A DNA stretch of 64,000 bases from Streptomyces sp. TG1A-8 (GTDB lineage: Bacteria; Actinomycetota; Actinomycetes; Streptomycetales; Streptomycetaceae). Below, one piece after another: positions 33,945-43,758 of the stretch; positions within the stretch are counted from its first letter, which is position 1; each line of letters begins with the position of its first letter. Location of the stretch: NCBI RefSeq assembly GCF_030499535.1, contig NZ_JASTLB010000001.1:310001-374000 (forward strand). Reading direction: 5' to 3'. The position numbers were made by a program, and so were the translations under genes. The notes under the pieces were generated by a model. It saw nothing but the letters and a program-made list of their open reading frames with translations, had not been told where the DNA came from and searched no databases.

Positions 33945-35924
33945 GTGAAGGAGAGTGGGCCGGTCCTGCCGGCGATGGTGGACAGCCCCGCGCTGCGGAC
34001 GCAGTCCGCCGGCCGGCTGGCCGGCTGGTTGTTGCGCCACCGGGTGCAGCCGGTCGGACCGGCCGCCGGCGAGGGGCACGGTGAGCCGCATCCGTGGTGG
34101 AAGGTGATGTGCCTGACGGGCGTGGACTACTTCTCCAGCCTGGCCTACGTGCCGGCGATCGCGGCACTGGCGGCCGGGGCGGTCTCTCCGCTGGCCACGC
34201 TGATCATCGTGGCGCTGACCTTGCTGGGGATGCTGCCGATGTACCGGCGGGTGGCGCGGGAAAGCCCCTACGGGGCCGGTTCGGTGGCGATGCTGGAGGA
34301 CCTGCTGCCCTTCTGGTGGGGCAAGCTGTTCGTCCTGGTGCTGCTCGGGTTCGTCGCCACCTCGTGGATCATCACGATCACCCTGTCCGCGGCGGACGCC
34401 TCGGTGCACATGGTGGAAAACCCCTACCTGCCGCACGCCCTGCACGGTCACGAGGTCGCCATCACCGTCGCGCTGCTGTTGCTGCTCGGCGGGGTGTTCC
34501 TGCTGGGCTTCAGCGAAGCGGTCAGTGTCGCCATCCCTCTGGTGGCCGTCTTCCTCCTCCTGAACGCGGTCGTCGTCGCCGTCGGTCTGGCGGACGTGGC
34601 CACCAGCGACGGGGCGTGGGCGGCCTGGACCGGTGCCCTGGCCGACACCGGAGGCGGCCTGACGGACCTCGCCGGCCCCGCGCTGCTGGCCTTCCCACTG
34701 CTGGTGCTGGGCCTGTCGGGATTCGAGACGGGGGTGAGCATGATGCCGCTCGTGGCCGCCGAGGGCACCGGCCCCGGCCAGCGGCTGGAGTCCCGGGTCC
34801 GCAACACCCGCAAGCTGCTCACCGTCGCCGCGGTGATCATGAGCGTCTACCTGCTGTCCGCGAGCTTCGTGACGACCGTGCTCATCCCGCACAAGGAGTT
34901 CGAGGCCGGTGGTGGCGCCAACGGCCGGGCCCTGGCGTGGCTGGCCCACGAACGCCTCGGGGAGGCGTTCGGCACCGCATACGACATCAGCACCATCCTG
35001 ATCCTGTGGTTCGCCGGCGCATCCGCGATGGCGGGTCTGGTCAACATCGTCCCCCGCTACCTGCCCGGCTACGGCATGGCCCCCGAATGGGGCCGCGCGG
35101 TCCGCCCGGTCGTCCTCGTCTACACGGGGTTGTGCGTGGGCATCACCATCGCCTTCGACGCCGACGTCAACGCCCAGGCGGGCGCCTACGCCACCGGCGT
35201 CCTGGCGATGATGGTCTCCGGTGCCTTCGCCGTGACCGTATCGGCCGCCCGCCGCCGTCAGCGCACGACCACCGTCGGTTTCGCCCTGCTCACCACGGCG
35301 CTGCTCTACGCACTGGTGGCGAACATCGTCGACAAACCCGACGGCATCGCCATCTCCGCCGTCTTCATCGCCGGGATCATCCTCGTGTCGCTGGTCTCCC
35401 GGATCTCCCGCACCACCGAACTGCGCGCCGACAGCATCGAGTTCGACACCGCTGCCCGCCGGTTCGTCGCCGACAGCCTCGCCCACGACCGCTCCCTGAA
35501 CATCATCGCCAACCGCCGCCAGGCCGGCGACCGGGCCGAGTACGCCGGCAAGGAGCGCGAGCAGCGCGGCTCCAACCCGGTCCCCGGCCGGGCCGACGTC
35601 CTCTTCCTGGAGATCGACGTGGTCGATCCGTCCGACTTCAGCGACACCCTGGCCGTCCACGGCGTCGAAGTCGACGGCTACCGGGTCCTGCGCGCCCAGG
35701 CCCCGGCCGCCCCCAACGCCATCGCAGCGATCCTGCTGGCCCTGCGCAACGCCACCGGCATACGCCCGCACTGCTACTTCGCCTGGGCCGAGGGCAGCCC
35801 GCTCAAGCACATGTTCCGTTACTTCCTCCTCGGCCGCGGCGACACCGCCCCCGTCACCCGCGAGATCATCCGCAAACACGAACCCGACCCCGACCGCCGC
35901 CCCGGCATCCACGTCGGCGGCTGA
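33945..35924 (+). CDS. APC-superfamily amino-acid permease
   Basis: The protein (about 659 residues) has roughly 12 hydrophobic segments. It starts with [24 protein letters not shown], the APC/Kup-like first helix, and contains [22 protein letters not shown] and [17 protein letters not shown] soluble C-terminal domain (about the last 170 residues, after [11 protein letters not shown]) has a small beta-alpha fold ([16 protein letters not shown]). It probably imports or exchanges amino acids or cations; the exact substrate is unknown. The start is uncertain: GTG 33945 follows GAGGAAGAGGGG, but GTG 33891 and ATG 33975 are in frame. It is followed by a bidirectional hairpin. Confidence 0.8.
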   Translation: MKESGPVLPAMVDSPALRTQSAGRLAGWLLRHRVQPVGPAAGEGHGEPHPWWKVMCLTGVDYFSSLAYVPAIAALAAGAVSPLATLIIVALTLLGMLPMYRRVARESPYGAGSVAMLEDLLPFWWGKLFVLVLLGFVATSWIITITLSAADASVHMVENPYLPHALHGHEVAITVALLLLLGGVFLLGFSEAVSVAIPLVAVFLLLNAVVVAVGLADVATSDGAWAAWTGALADTGGGLTDLAGPALLAFPLLVLGLSGFETGVSMMPLVAAEGTGPGQRLESRVRNTRKLLTVAAVIMSVYLLSASFVTTVLIPHKEFEAGGGANGRALAWLAHERLGEAFGTAYDISTILILWFAGASAMAGLVNIVPRYLPGYGMAPEWGRAVRPVVLVYTGLCVGITIAFDADVNAQAGAYATGVLAMMVSGAFAVTVSAARRRQRTTTVGFALLTTALLYALVANIVDKPDGIAISAVFIAGIILVSLVSRISRTTELRADSIEFDTAARRFVADSLAHDRSLNIIANRRQAGDRAEYAGKEREQRGSNPVPGRADVLFLEIDVVDPSDFSDTLAVHGVEVDGYRVLRAQAPAAPNAIAAILLALRNATGIRPHCYFAWAEGSPLKHMFRYFLLGRGDTAPVTREIIRKHEPDPDRRPGIHVGG

Positions 35925-35954
35925 CCCTGCCGCCCCGCCGCCGCGGGAACGCGA

Positions 35955-35988
35955 AGGACCCCTGGCGGTGTGGCCCGCCGGGGGTCCT
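35955..35988. terminator. Bidirectional hairpin terminator between convergent genes
   Basis: AGGACCCCTGGCGG (35955-35968) pairs with CCGCCGGGGGTCCT (35975-35988), a 14-bp stem with one G-T wobble and a 6-nt loop, midway between the stops of the permease (35924) and the leftward phosphoesterase gene (36007). It probably terminates both. Confidence 0.8.
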
Positions 35989-36006
35989 GGGCCGGGGCGG
36001 TCCGTG

Positions 36007-38754
36007 TCAGTCGTCGGACTCCGCCGACGGGATGAAGGCGCCGGGCACGTCGTTCGGTGCGTAGATCTCCTTCTCCCCGGGGTACGGCTTGCCCCAGTTG
36101 TGCGTCTCGTACCACGTCAAGTGGTTCATCTGCGCCGGATTGGCGTAGTCGGGGACGGCCTGGGGGCCGGTCAGGCGCTGCTTCGACTTCCAGGACTCCC
36201 ACTCGGCGGCGAGCGGCTTCCTGTCCGCCGGCACCTTCGCCGACGGCACGGCCGCCGCCCCGGGGTCCTGCGGGGCGGGGGTGTCCGCACCGCAGGACGG
36301 TGGGGTCTTCAGGCCGTCGGTCAACGGGGTCCGGTTGGGCAGCGCCGTGAACGGCGTGCGGTCCGGGTGCCGGGTGAACGCCCCTCGCATGGGGGTGGCC
36401 GCGCTGTCCTTCTGGTTCATCGGACGGATCCCGAGGATCTGCTCGATGGTGCGGACGACCGTGATCTGCGAGTAGTAGTGGTCGTCGACGACACCGTGCT
36501 GGGCCCAGGGGCTGATGATCTGGATCGGGGCGCGGTGGCCGTCGACATGGTCCAGGCCGGCCTGGGAGTCGTCCTCGACGACGAAGACCGCCGAGTCCTT
36601 CCAGTACGGGCTGTGCGAGATCTCGTCGACGATCCTGCCGGTGGCGAGGTCGTTGTCGGCGACCTGGGCGGCCGGACTGGCCGGACCACCGGTGTGGTCG
36701 CTGGAGAGCCAGAACATGTTCAGGTTCGCCGGACCGTTCTTCTCGAAGTCCTGCTTCCAGATCTCGTACCGGTAGAGGTCCGGGACGCTGGTGTCGAACT
36801 TCGGGAAACCGGGCACGGACACGCTGTTGAGCGACGGAATCGGCGACGACGAGTTCAGGGGGTAGGCGGTGCCCTGCCCGGTCGCGTCCATGTTCCTGGC
36901 GTCGCAGTACAGGTTCTGCCAGCTCGCGCCGGCCGGCTTGGTCAGGAACTGCTGGAACTCGCCGAAGTCCCGCACGGTCTTGCCGGCGGCCTGCGCACCG
37001 GTCCACAGGAAGCCGGTCTTCTGGTGGCCGAGGGCGTCGTCCTCGGTGTCGTAGCTGCGCGCGTACTCGCCGGCCGAGGACTCGGTGTACTCGGGGTTGT
37101 CCGCCTGCATCAGCCAGTTGTGGCCCTCGGCGGAGTTGGTGCCGATGTCGTAGGTGTTGTCGTACAGCCCGAACTGCTCGGCCAGCGCGTGCTGGTTCGG
37201 CGTCACGTTCTCGCCGAACTGCGTCAACGACGGGTCGCCGTCGCCCTTGGCGATGTCGCCGAGGACCTGGTCGTAGGTGCGGTTCTCCTTGACGATCAGG
37301 AAGACGTGCTTGATCGTCGACGGGTCGCCGATCCGCACCGGGACCGGCTGCGGCTGCGCGTGGCTCCTGCCGTTGGCGAGCTGGACGGAGCCGGGACTCC
37401 AGCCGTTCTGCCGGAAGACCTTCGCGGTCTGGGAGCGGATGACACGGTCGCCGGGGAGGGTGAACTGCGTGAGGCTGGAGGTCGTGTCGTGGGTGCCGCG
37501 GCCGGCGCCGCCGGGGCGGCGCGCGTCGATGCCGCGGGTGTGGGAGATGACGACCTTCTCGCCCACGGTGGTGATCTCGGCGGGGAAGTAGTCCGTCGGA
37601 AGCAGGCCGACGTAGCTGACCGGTTCCTGCGGGGAGGTGTAGCGGTAGACGGCGACGGCGTTGGCGCGACCGAGCGTCACCAGCAGGTGGCCGTCGTCGG
37701 TGAGCGTCACCGCGTCGGGCTCGTATCCGACCGACGCCTCCGGCCACGGCTGGGTGGAGATGGTCTGCACGACCTTGTCGTTGCGGGTGCTGATGACCGA
37801 CACGTCGTTGTCGGCGGTGTTGGTGACGAACACGGCGCCGTTCCTGGCGTACACCGCGGTCGGGTGCAGGCCGACGTCCGTGGTCCGGACGGCGGCGGAC
37901 GGGTCGGCCAGGTCGATGACGCTGACCGTGCCCGTGGTGGTGGCACCGGTCCCGGGGTCGGCCGGCACCTGGGTGCCGTAGGAGTTCATCGTGGTGTCGC
38001 CGGCCTTCGCGGGCCGCCCGCCCTCGTTGCTGACGTAGAGCTTCTCACCGACCCGGGCCATGCCGCGCGGGGCGTTGCCCACTGCCCAGTCCTGCTCGAT
38101 CGCCCCGGTGGCGGTGTCGATGGCGACCACCCGGTTCTGCCCGTTGACGGCGGAGTACACGGTGGAGCCGTCGGCCGAGAACACCGCCACGGCGGCCAGG
38201 GCGTGCTTGCCGCCGTCGGCCGGGATCCTGACGGTCACCGGGCTGGAAAGGGTGCCGTCCTCGTTCACGGTGAACTTGGTGTAACCGTCGGTCTGGCCGA
38301 GCCACAACTGCTTGCCGTCGGGTGAGTACGTGGGGCCTTCCTGGCCGACGGAGGCACTGCCGATGCGCAGGTCGTCCGCGGCGGCGGTGCCGATGCGCTG
38401 CTTCACCCGCCCGGTGGCGAGATCCACGACGACCAACGCCGCGTCGCCGTCGGTGACCGAGGCGGCGAGATGGCCGCCGTCCGGACTGACCGTCGAGGAC
38501 ATGATCTTGCCGTCGTTGATGACGAGGCGGTCGCCGTACGGGGAGATGTACTGGTCGGCGGAGAGGACCTGGCCCCGGGCGGTCACCTGGCCGACCCGGT
38601 CGGTGCCGAACTGGCGCGTTCCGGCGACGGCGGTGCCGGTGGCCAGGGCGGCCGTGGTGATGCATGCCGTGAGCAGCGTTGCCCGGCGGCCGACGCGTCT
38701 GCCCAGCAGGACGTAGTACTCCTTCTTGGCCTGCCGGCGGCGTGTGGTCTGCAT
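36007..38754 (-). CDS. Secreted bifunctional YncE-like beta-propeller / phosphoesterase (alkaline-phosphatase superfamily) protein
   Basis: The 915-residue protein begins with a signal sequence (basic MQTTRRRQAKK, then a hydrophobic stretch around residues 27-45). Residues of about 70-440 form a YncE/NHL-like propeller with repeated VDLATGRV, IDTATGAIEQDW and TVSVIDLADPS blocks. From about residue 465 it is a phosphoesterase: FLIVKENRTYDQVLGDI carries the metal-binding Glu-Asn and nucleophile region of the PlcC/acid-phosphatase-like family, with EGHNWLMQ, VVEDDSQAGLDHVDGHRAP and PWAQHGVVDD supplying further ligands. It starts 4 bp after the ABC permease stop, so the ABC pair and this exported enzyme are translated together. 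Confidence 0.85.
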   Translation of the reverse strand: MQTTRRRQAKKEYYVLLGRRVGRRATLLTACITTAALATGTAVAGTRQFGTDRVGQVTARGQVLSADQYISPYGDRLVINDGKIMSSTVSPDGGHLAASVTDGDAALVVVDLATGRVKQRIGTAAADDLRIGSASVGQEGPTYSPDGKQLWLGQTDGYTKFTVNEDGTLSSPVTVRIPADGGKHALAAVAVFSADGSTVYSAVNGQNRVVAIDTATGAIEQDWAVGNAPRGMARVGEKLYVSNEGGRPAKAGDTTMNSYGTQVPADPGTGATTTGTVSVIDLADPSAAVRTTDVGLHPTAVYARNGAVFVTNTADNDVSVISTRNDKVVQTISTQPWPEASVGYEPDAVTLTDDGHLLVTLGRANAVAVYRYTSPQEPVSYVGLLPTDYFPAEITTVGEKVVISHTRGIDARRPGGAGRGTHDTTSSLTQFTLPGDRVIRSQTAKVFRQNGWSPGSVQLANGRSHAQPQPVPVRIGDPSTIKHVFLIVKENRTYDQVLGDIAKGDGDPSLTQFGENVTPNQHALAEQFGLYDNTYDIGTNSAEGHNWLMQADNPEYTESSAGEYARSYDTEDDALGHQKTGFLWTGAQAAGKTVRDFGEFQQFLTKPAGASWQNLYCDARNMDATGQGTAYPLNSSSPIPSLNSVSVPGFPKFDTSVPDLYRYEIWKQDFEKNGPANLNMFWLSSDHTGGPASPAAQVADNDLATGRIVDEISHSPYWKDSAVFVVEDDSQAGLDHVDGHRAPIQIISPWAQHGVVDDHYYSQITVVRTIEQILGIRPMNQKDSAATPMRGAFTRHPDRTPFTALPNRTPLTDGLKTPPSCGADTPAPQDPGAAAVPSAKVPADRKPLAAEWESWKSKQRLTGPQAVPDYANPAQMNHLTWYETHNWGKPYPGEKEIYAPNDVPGAFIPSAESDD

Positions 38755-38758
38755 GAGG

Positions 38759-40117
38759 TCATCCCTTCGGGGAGGTGGAGAGCAGTTCGACGTCGCCGTC
38801 GAACTGCCACAGCGGGTTCGGTGCGTCTCCCGTCGGAGTCCGCACCAGGAAGTAGCCGTTCACGCCCTTCGGTCCGTCGCCGTCGGCGACGAACCGCCCG
38901 TCCGCCGTGATGTCGAGCTGGTAGACGGCCGACCCGGTGGCCGCGACGCCCGGCAGGTGCCAGGAGACGACGCACCGCCAGTCGTTGCCCGGGCCGCGGG
39001 CGTCGTCCTGGACGCCGGCCTTGGTGCACGTCGCCGAGGTGTTCAGCTGCGCTTCCGTGACGGCGGGCCGGTGGAGCTGCCGGGTCTGCATGCGGTACAG
39101 GTGCGCGAACTCCGTGGCGAGGGAAGCCTGTACCCCGGCGCGGTCGATTCCGGAGCCGGCGACCGTGGTCGTCGCCGCCACGACCGCGACCGTCACCCCG
39201 AACAGCCCCGCGAGCGGCAGGGCACCCACGGTGACCGCGCGGCGCGCTGAGCCGTCGTCGGTGAGGTCGGTGAAGTCGCGCCGCAGGAACAGCGCACAGG
39301 CCAGCGCGGTCGCGGCCGCGGCCCACAGGAGGCCGACAACGATGCCGGTCAGCAGCGGGGCGAGCTGCACCGGGCTGGTGAACAGGCCGTTCCAGGCGGT
39401 GAAGGCGCAGCCGGGCAGGGCGAGGCGGACGGCGACGGGGAGCGGCAGCATCTGGGCGAGCTGCATCGCCAGCGCGACGAGCGCGGGCAGCAGCAGCCCC
39501 ATCGGGGACCGTGCAAGCACGATCGACCCGAGGAGCCCGATTCCGGCGAGTGCCAGGGCCGGGGCGAGCACGCAGGTCCAGGCGAGCAGGACCCGGCCGG
39601 CGGCGTCCCCCGGCGCGAGCAGACGGCCGTCGAGGCCGACCAGCGGCTGGTTGCCGACGGCCGCCAACCCGCCGGCCGTGCTGGAGACGGCCAGCCCGGC
39701 CACGAGCAGCAGGATGACGGTCAGGCTGGCCAGCGCCTTCGCGGCGAAGATCCGCCGGGGTGAGCGGACGGCGACGAGCAGGTGGCGCCAAGTGCCGAGC
39801 CGGTCCTCGGCGGCGAACACGTCACCGGCGACGACGGAGACGAGCAGCGGGAGCGCCCAGGTGCCGGCGAACCCGAGCGTCACCAGTGGCCCGGCCCAAC
39901 CGGTGGCGTGCATCCAGCGGCCGAAGAGGGTGTCCGTGGGCAGTGTGCTCTGCCGGCTCACCCCGGCCACGAACAGTGCCGGCGCGGTCCAGCAGGCCAG
40001 GACCAGCAGGCGGATCCGCCACTGCGAGACGAGTTTGACGACTTCGAAGCGGTAGCTCCGGGCAACTGAGGCACCGCCCGATACGGCGGCGTGCTCAGGG
40101 GATGCGGTCGCGGTCAT
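38759..40117 (-). CDS. ABC transporter permease
   Basis: The 452-residue protein has about six hydrophobic segments in residues 35-320 (LLVLACWTAPALFVAGV, LVTLGFAGTWALPLLVSVVAG, LTVILLLVAGLAVSSTAGGL and others), the ABC-2 pattern with RYxxEVVKLVSQWRIRL before the first helix. The last 110 residues are a soluble extracytoplasmic or cytoplasmic tail (HRPAVTEAQLNTSATCTK...QLDITADGRFVADGDG) with two cysteines, unusual for a bare ABC-2 permease. It overlaps the ATPase gene stop by 4 bp and precedes the secreted phosphoesterase gene. The substrate is unknown. Confidence 0.8.
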   Translation of the reverse strand: MTATASPEHAAVSGGASVARSYRFEVVKLVSQWRIRLLVLACWTAPALFVAGVSRQSTLPTDTLFGRWMHATGWAGPLVTLGFAGTWALPLLVSVVAGDVFAAEDRLGTWRHLLVAVRSPRRIFAAKALASLTVILLLVAGLAVSSTAGGLAAVGNQPLVGLDGRLLAPGDAAGRVLLAWTCVLAPALALAGIGLLGSIVLARSPMGLLLPALVALAMQLAQMLPLPVAVRLALPGCAFTAWNGLFTSPVQLAPLLTGIVVGLLWAAAATALACALFLRRDFTDLTDDGSARRAVTVGALPLAGLFGVTVAVVAATTTVAGSGIDRAGVQASLATEFAHLYRMQTRQLHRPAVTEAQLNTSATCTKAGVQDDARGPGNDWRCVVSWHLPGVAATGSAVYQLDITADGRFVADGDGPKGVNGYFLVRTPTGDAPNPLWQFDGDVELLSTSPKG

Positions 40118-41127
40118 CGGCCGGCCTCCTGGCGCTGGACGCCGGTCTGCTGCGGGCCGGCGGTGCCGTCCTGCCGTTGCCGGACGCCGTGGACGCCGGC
40201 CGACTGCTCGGTCAGGGCCAGGAAGGCCGCCTCCAAGGGGGAGACGACCGGGGTGAGTTCACGCAGGGCGACGCCGGCCCGGACGAGCCGCACCACCAGG
40301 TCGTCGAGGGCCGGCACCGACGCGCGCACCACGAGCGCCTCACGGTCCCGGTGTCCCCCGGCATCGTCGGCCAGGCGGATTCCGGGTGTGCCGACGGCCA
40401 GTCGGCGGGCGTGCTCCGGGCCGGACGTGACGAGCCGGTAGTCGAGTTCGCGGTTCCCGGCGGTCAGCCCGCCCAGTGGACCGGAGAAGACGACCCGGCC
40501 GGTCGCGAGGATGGTGACCGCGGAACACAGGGCTTCCAGGTCGTCCATGCGGTGACTCGACAGCACGACGCCGGTTCCCTCCCGGGCGAGCCGGGTGAGG
40601 ACACCGTGGACGTGCTTCTTGCCTGCCGGGTCCAGGCCGTTGGAGGGTTCGTCCAGGACGAGCAGCCGCGGCTTGGTGAGCAGGGCCGCGGCGAGACCGA
40701 GCCGTTGGCGCATGCCCAGGGAGAAGCCGCGGGTGCGGTCGTCGGCGACGTCGGTGAGCCCCACTTGGTCGAGCGCGTCGTCGATCCCCGCCGTCCGCGT
40801 GCCGCCGCCGCGCAGAGCGGCGAGCGCGGCGAGGTTCTGCCGGGCGGTGAGCGAGGGGTACAGACCTGGCCCGTCCACGAACCCGGAGACGCCTCCGGGG
40901 GCCTCGAACGCCCGGCCCACCGGCGTGCCGAGGATCTCGAGACTGCCGCTGTCGGCCGCGGCCAGGCCGAGCAGGAGTCCGAGCAGTGTCGTCTTGCCGG
41001 CGCCGTTCGGTCCGACGAGGCCGTGGATCCGGCCCTGCGCCACATCCAGATCGACGCCGTCGAGCGCGATGACATCACCGAAGCACTTGGTGATGCCGCG
41101 AGCCCGGACCGCGAGGTGTGAGTCCAT
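40114..41127 (-). CDS. ABC transporter ATP-binding protein
   Basis: The 337-residue ATPase has Walker [10 protein letters not shown] (39-47), the signature [16 protein letters not shown], Walker [16 protein letters not shown] and the H-loop [14 protein letters not shown]. It is the DrrA/CcmA-like subclass used with ABC-2 permeases. The C-terminal 110 residues form the usual extension. It starts at an ATG with AAGGAACCC upstream. First of three coupled genes (ATPase, permease, secreted propeller-phosphoesterase). Confidence 0.92.
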   Translation of the reverse strand: MDSHLAVRARGITKCFGDVIALDGVDLDVAQGRIHGLVGPNGAGKTTLLGLLLGLAAADSGSLEILGTPVGRAFEAPGGVSGFVDGPGLYPSLTARQNLAALAALRGGGTRTAGIDDALDQVGLTDVADDRTRGFSLGMRQRLGLAAALLTKPRLLVLDEPSNGLDPAGKKHVHGVLTRLAREGTGVVLSSHRMDDLEALCSAVTILATGRVVFSGPLGGLTAGNRELDYRLVTSGPEHARRLAVGTPGIRLADDAGGHRDREALVVRASVPALDDLVVRLVRAGVALRELTPVVSPLEAAFLALTEQSAGVHGVRQRQDGTAGPQQTGVQRQEAGR

Positions 41128-41227
41128 GGGTTCCTTCTTTCGAAAGCCTTATGGACCCTAGGGACTCCACACGACGCGGACGGAGATCGCCAGTTGAACG
41201 CTCGGGGAACGGACGTCCAAACGGGAG

Positions 41228-42101
41228 TCAATGGGCGTCCACCGCACCGGGAGCCGGGGACGCACGCTGACAGCCGTGCCGTGGCCCGACGGTGGTGACC
41301 GGTCCCGGCTCCGCGAGGTCCGGCAGGCAGGGCCGGGCGGGCGCGGCGGGCGAGCGGCCGGGCCCGCTCCGCGACGGCCCGGGCGGTGGTGTCGGCGAGG
41401 TCGGCGTCAGGAGCTCGTCGACCAGGTGGAAGGCGTCGAACGCGATCACCGACGCGACGCTGCGGCACTGGAGCCGGTTCACCGATCGCTCGCGCCGGCC
41501 CCACGGCGTCTGGTGGTAGTCGACCGCTTCGATCATGTCGATGTCGGTGATGCCCGCCTCCGCCACGTCCTGCGGGCTGTCGGGGATCCAGTGGGTGATC
41601 AGCGGCTCGCCGCCACGGGCCCCGGTCGTACGCCGCTCCCCCACCGCTTCCAGGTCCTCGATCACGGAGCCGCCGGATCGGCGGGCCCGGCCGATGTCCA
41701 CCGGGACGACCGCGCCGACCGCCTTGATGCGGTGCTCGGTCATGGCGGCGTTGACCGCGTAGCCGCCGCCGGCGCACACGCCGAGCACACCGATCCGCCG
41801 GTCGTCCACGTAGGGCAAGGGCGGTCAGGAAATCGACGGCGCACCTGACGTCCTCCACCCGGACGGCCGGCTCCTCCAGGTACCTGGGTCCACCACCGCT
41901 CTCGCCCTGGTAGCAGGCATCGAATGCGACCGTGACGTACCCCTTGTCCGCCATGTGCCGCGCGTAGGTCCCGGCCGTCTGCTCCTTCACGCCGTTACCG
42001 GGGTGAACGCAGACGATCGCCGCGTGCTTGCGGCTCCCGTCGAAGCCGGGCCGAACCGCCGTCGCGCGGGCGTCCGCCGCCACTTCCCCGGCCGGGTTCC
42101 C
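41228..42101 (-). pseudogene. Broken alpha/beta hydrolase (dienelactone-hydrolase/YcjY-like)
   Basis: The N-terminal frame reads [40 protein letters not shown] and [11 protein letters not shown]. One inserted base near 41818 (CTTGCCC where CTGCCC is expected) moves the rest to another frame: [20 protein letters not shown] (nucleophile elbow, here with Cys in GVCAGG), [10 protein letters not shown] and [13 protein letters not shown]. After LLT the conserved VVGG strand and the catalytic Asp and His are replaced by unrelated Pro-rich sequence. It therefore has both a frameshift and a lost C-terminus. Confidence 0.75.
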
Positions 42102-42360
42102 GGACAGCTCGGTCCGGGAACCGCGGCACGACACCTGCTGAGGCCGGAAGGGGCCGCCCGGCCGCCCGGGGCGATCGCTCGAACTCCGGTGGGACCGCTC
42201 ACGCCACGCCGAGCGGTCCCACCGCGTCGGGGCGCGCGCCGGCACCTCGGCGCGGGCGTGGCGGATCCGGCCGTGCCGGCGCCGCCCACGACGGACCCGG
42301 CCCCTTCCACCACACCGCACACGGTCCCGGTCCGTCGTCCGGCCCCTGTTCCGGGCGGGT

Positions 42361-42795
42361 TCAGCCGAGGACTTCCTGGGTGACGACGATGTGGCCGGCG
42401 TCGGGGTCGAGGCTGCCGCCGAGCCGGCTGAAGGCGCCGTCGGTCAGGTCCAGGCACTTGGGTTCCTGCGGGGTCTGCTGGAAGGTGCCGCGGTCGTTGA
42501 TGCGGACGACCAGGGAGGCGCCGTTGGCCACGTTCACGACCCGTACGAGGGTCCCGAACGGCAGCTGCGGCGAGCGGGTCAGGGAGGTGGCCGCGGTGTC
42601 GGCGTTGTTGTCGAACACCTCGCCGCTGGCGGTCAGCGCACCGGCCGGCTGGGGGCCGTAGTGGGTCGCCCAGCAGGTCTCGGCGGCCCGGACCGCCGAG
42701 CCGGTCCCGGCCGCGGTGGCGGGCGCGGCGGAGACCAGCGCGCACACGGCGGCGACCGCGGCGGCCGACCGCAGCGGCAGGGGGTCACGGAGCAT
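42361..42795 (-). CDS. Secreted RlpA-like double-psi beta-barrel (expansin/barwin-like) protein
   Basis: The 144-residue protein starts with a signal peptide ([20 protein letters not shown], cleavage near ATAAGTG). The mature part is a double-psi beta-barrel: [48 protein letters not shown] and [13 protein letters not shown]. The Asp of VRINDRG is the conserved Asp of RlpA/expansin/barwin domains. Two cysteines may form a disulphide. Barwin-type and expansin-type proteins bind or loosen cell-wall glycans. The gene is third in a run with a GH128 glucanase and a thaumatin-like gene, about 120 bp downstream of the former, with AAAGGAA upstream of the ATG. Confidence 0.85.
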   Translation of the reverse strand: MLRDPLPLRSAAAVAAVCALVSAAPATAAGTGSAVRAAETCWATHYGPQPAGALTASGEVFDNNADTAATSLTRSPQLPFGTLVRVVNVANGASLVVRINDRGTFQQTPQEPKCLDLTDGAFSRLGGSLDPDAGHIVVTQEVLG

Positions 42796-42915
42796 GGGGG
42801 GTTCCTTTCTCGGGGCGGCGTGGTGCCGTGCGGTGCAGGCGCGTCGGGAAGGCGGTGGCGGCCGTCGGCCGGCGTTGCGGTGAACGGCCGCCACCGGGTG
42901 GGGCGGCGACGGCGG

Positions 42916-43758
42916 TCAGCCGACCGCGCGGTAGGCGGCGCCCACCTCGTTCGCGGCCGAGCCGTCGTACAGGCCCGTGCCGTCGCCGCGGCTGGTGGAC
43001 AGCGTGAACCACGCGTAGCGCTCGACGAACGACAGCTGCCCGAGCATGGCGGTGGACTGCCGGACGAACTCCGCCTGCTGGGCCCGGCTCGGGTAGCGCG
43101 GGGTGCCGGAGGAGAAGTCGGTCAGGGCGTACTCGGTGAGCCAGATCGGCTTGTGGTAGCGGTCGTACACCGCCTGCAGGTACGACCGCAGCTGGCCGGT
43201 GGCGCGGGCCGGGTCGAAGTCGGCGCCGTACCAGTGCAGCGGGATGAAGTCCACCCGGTAGCCGCGGGCGGAGGCGCCCTGCATGAAGCGGTCGAGCCAG
43301 CCGCCGGGGGTGTCCCCGCCGTAGGCGACCGCGGGGGCACCGAGCCGCAGGCCGGTGGACTGCAGCCGGGGCCACAGGGTGAGGGCCTGCTCCACGGTCA
43401 TGGCGGCCTGTCCCTGCATGTCGGGCTCGTTGAAGCCGAGCAGGGTGGTGCCCTGCTGCCGGGCCCGGTCGAGTTCCGCGTCGGTCACGGAGCCGGCGCC
43501 CCAGATCATGGGGACGAACTCCACGCCGGGCGGGGCGGTGATCTGTTGCGGGTCCGCCGCCCAGGTGTAGAACCAGCCGGAGCCCGAGTCCCGCAGCGCG
43601 TCGGTGACGCCGGCGAAGTTCCAGGCGCTGACGCCCTTCTTCTTGACCGCGTCCGCGGCGTCGGTGTCGGCGCCGGCCGTGCCGGAGGTGGCGAGGACGG
43701 CCAGCAGCGCCAGCAGTACGGTGAGGATGCGTGTCCTGCGCACGGTCGCCCCCCTCAC
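42916..43758 (-). CDS. Secreted GH128-type (Asl1-like) beta-1,3-glucanase
   Basis: The 280-residue protein has a signal peptide (RRTRILTVLLALLAVLATSG, cleaved near GTAGA). The TIM-barrel motifs are those of the Asl1/GH128 family: KKGVSAWNF, WFYTWAADP, EFVPMIWG, LLGFNEPDMQGQA (acid/base Glu in FNEPD), FIPLHWYG, and PIWLTEYALTDF (nucleophile Glu in LTEY). Family members cleave beta-1,3-glucan, a major fungal wall polymer. I start at the GTG at 43758, which overlaps the thaumatin gene's TGA (GTGA), although a GTG at 43743 is also possible. It is translationally coupled to the thaumatin-like gene. Confidence 0.85.
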   Translation of the reverse strand: MRGATVRRTRILTVLLALLAVLATSGTAGADTDAADAVKKKGVSAWNFAGVTDALRDSGSGWFYTWAADPQQITAPPGVEFVPMIWGAGSVTDAELDRARQQGTTLLGFNEPDMQGQAAMTVEQALTLWPRLQSTGLRLGAPAVAYGGDTPGGWLDRFMQGASARGYRVDFIPLHWYGADFDPARATGQLRSYLQAVYDRYHKPIWLTEYALTDFSSGTPRYPSRAQQAEFVRQSTAMLGQLSFVERYAWFTLSTSRGDGTGLYDGSAANEVGAAYRAVG

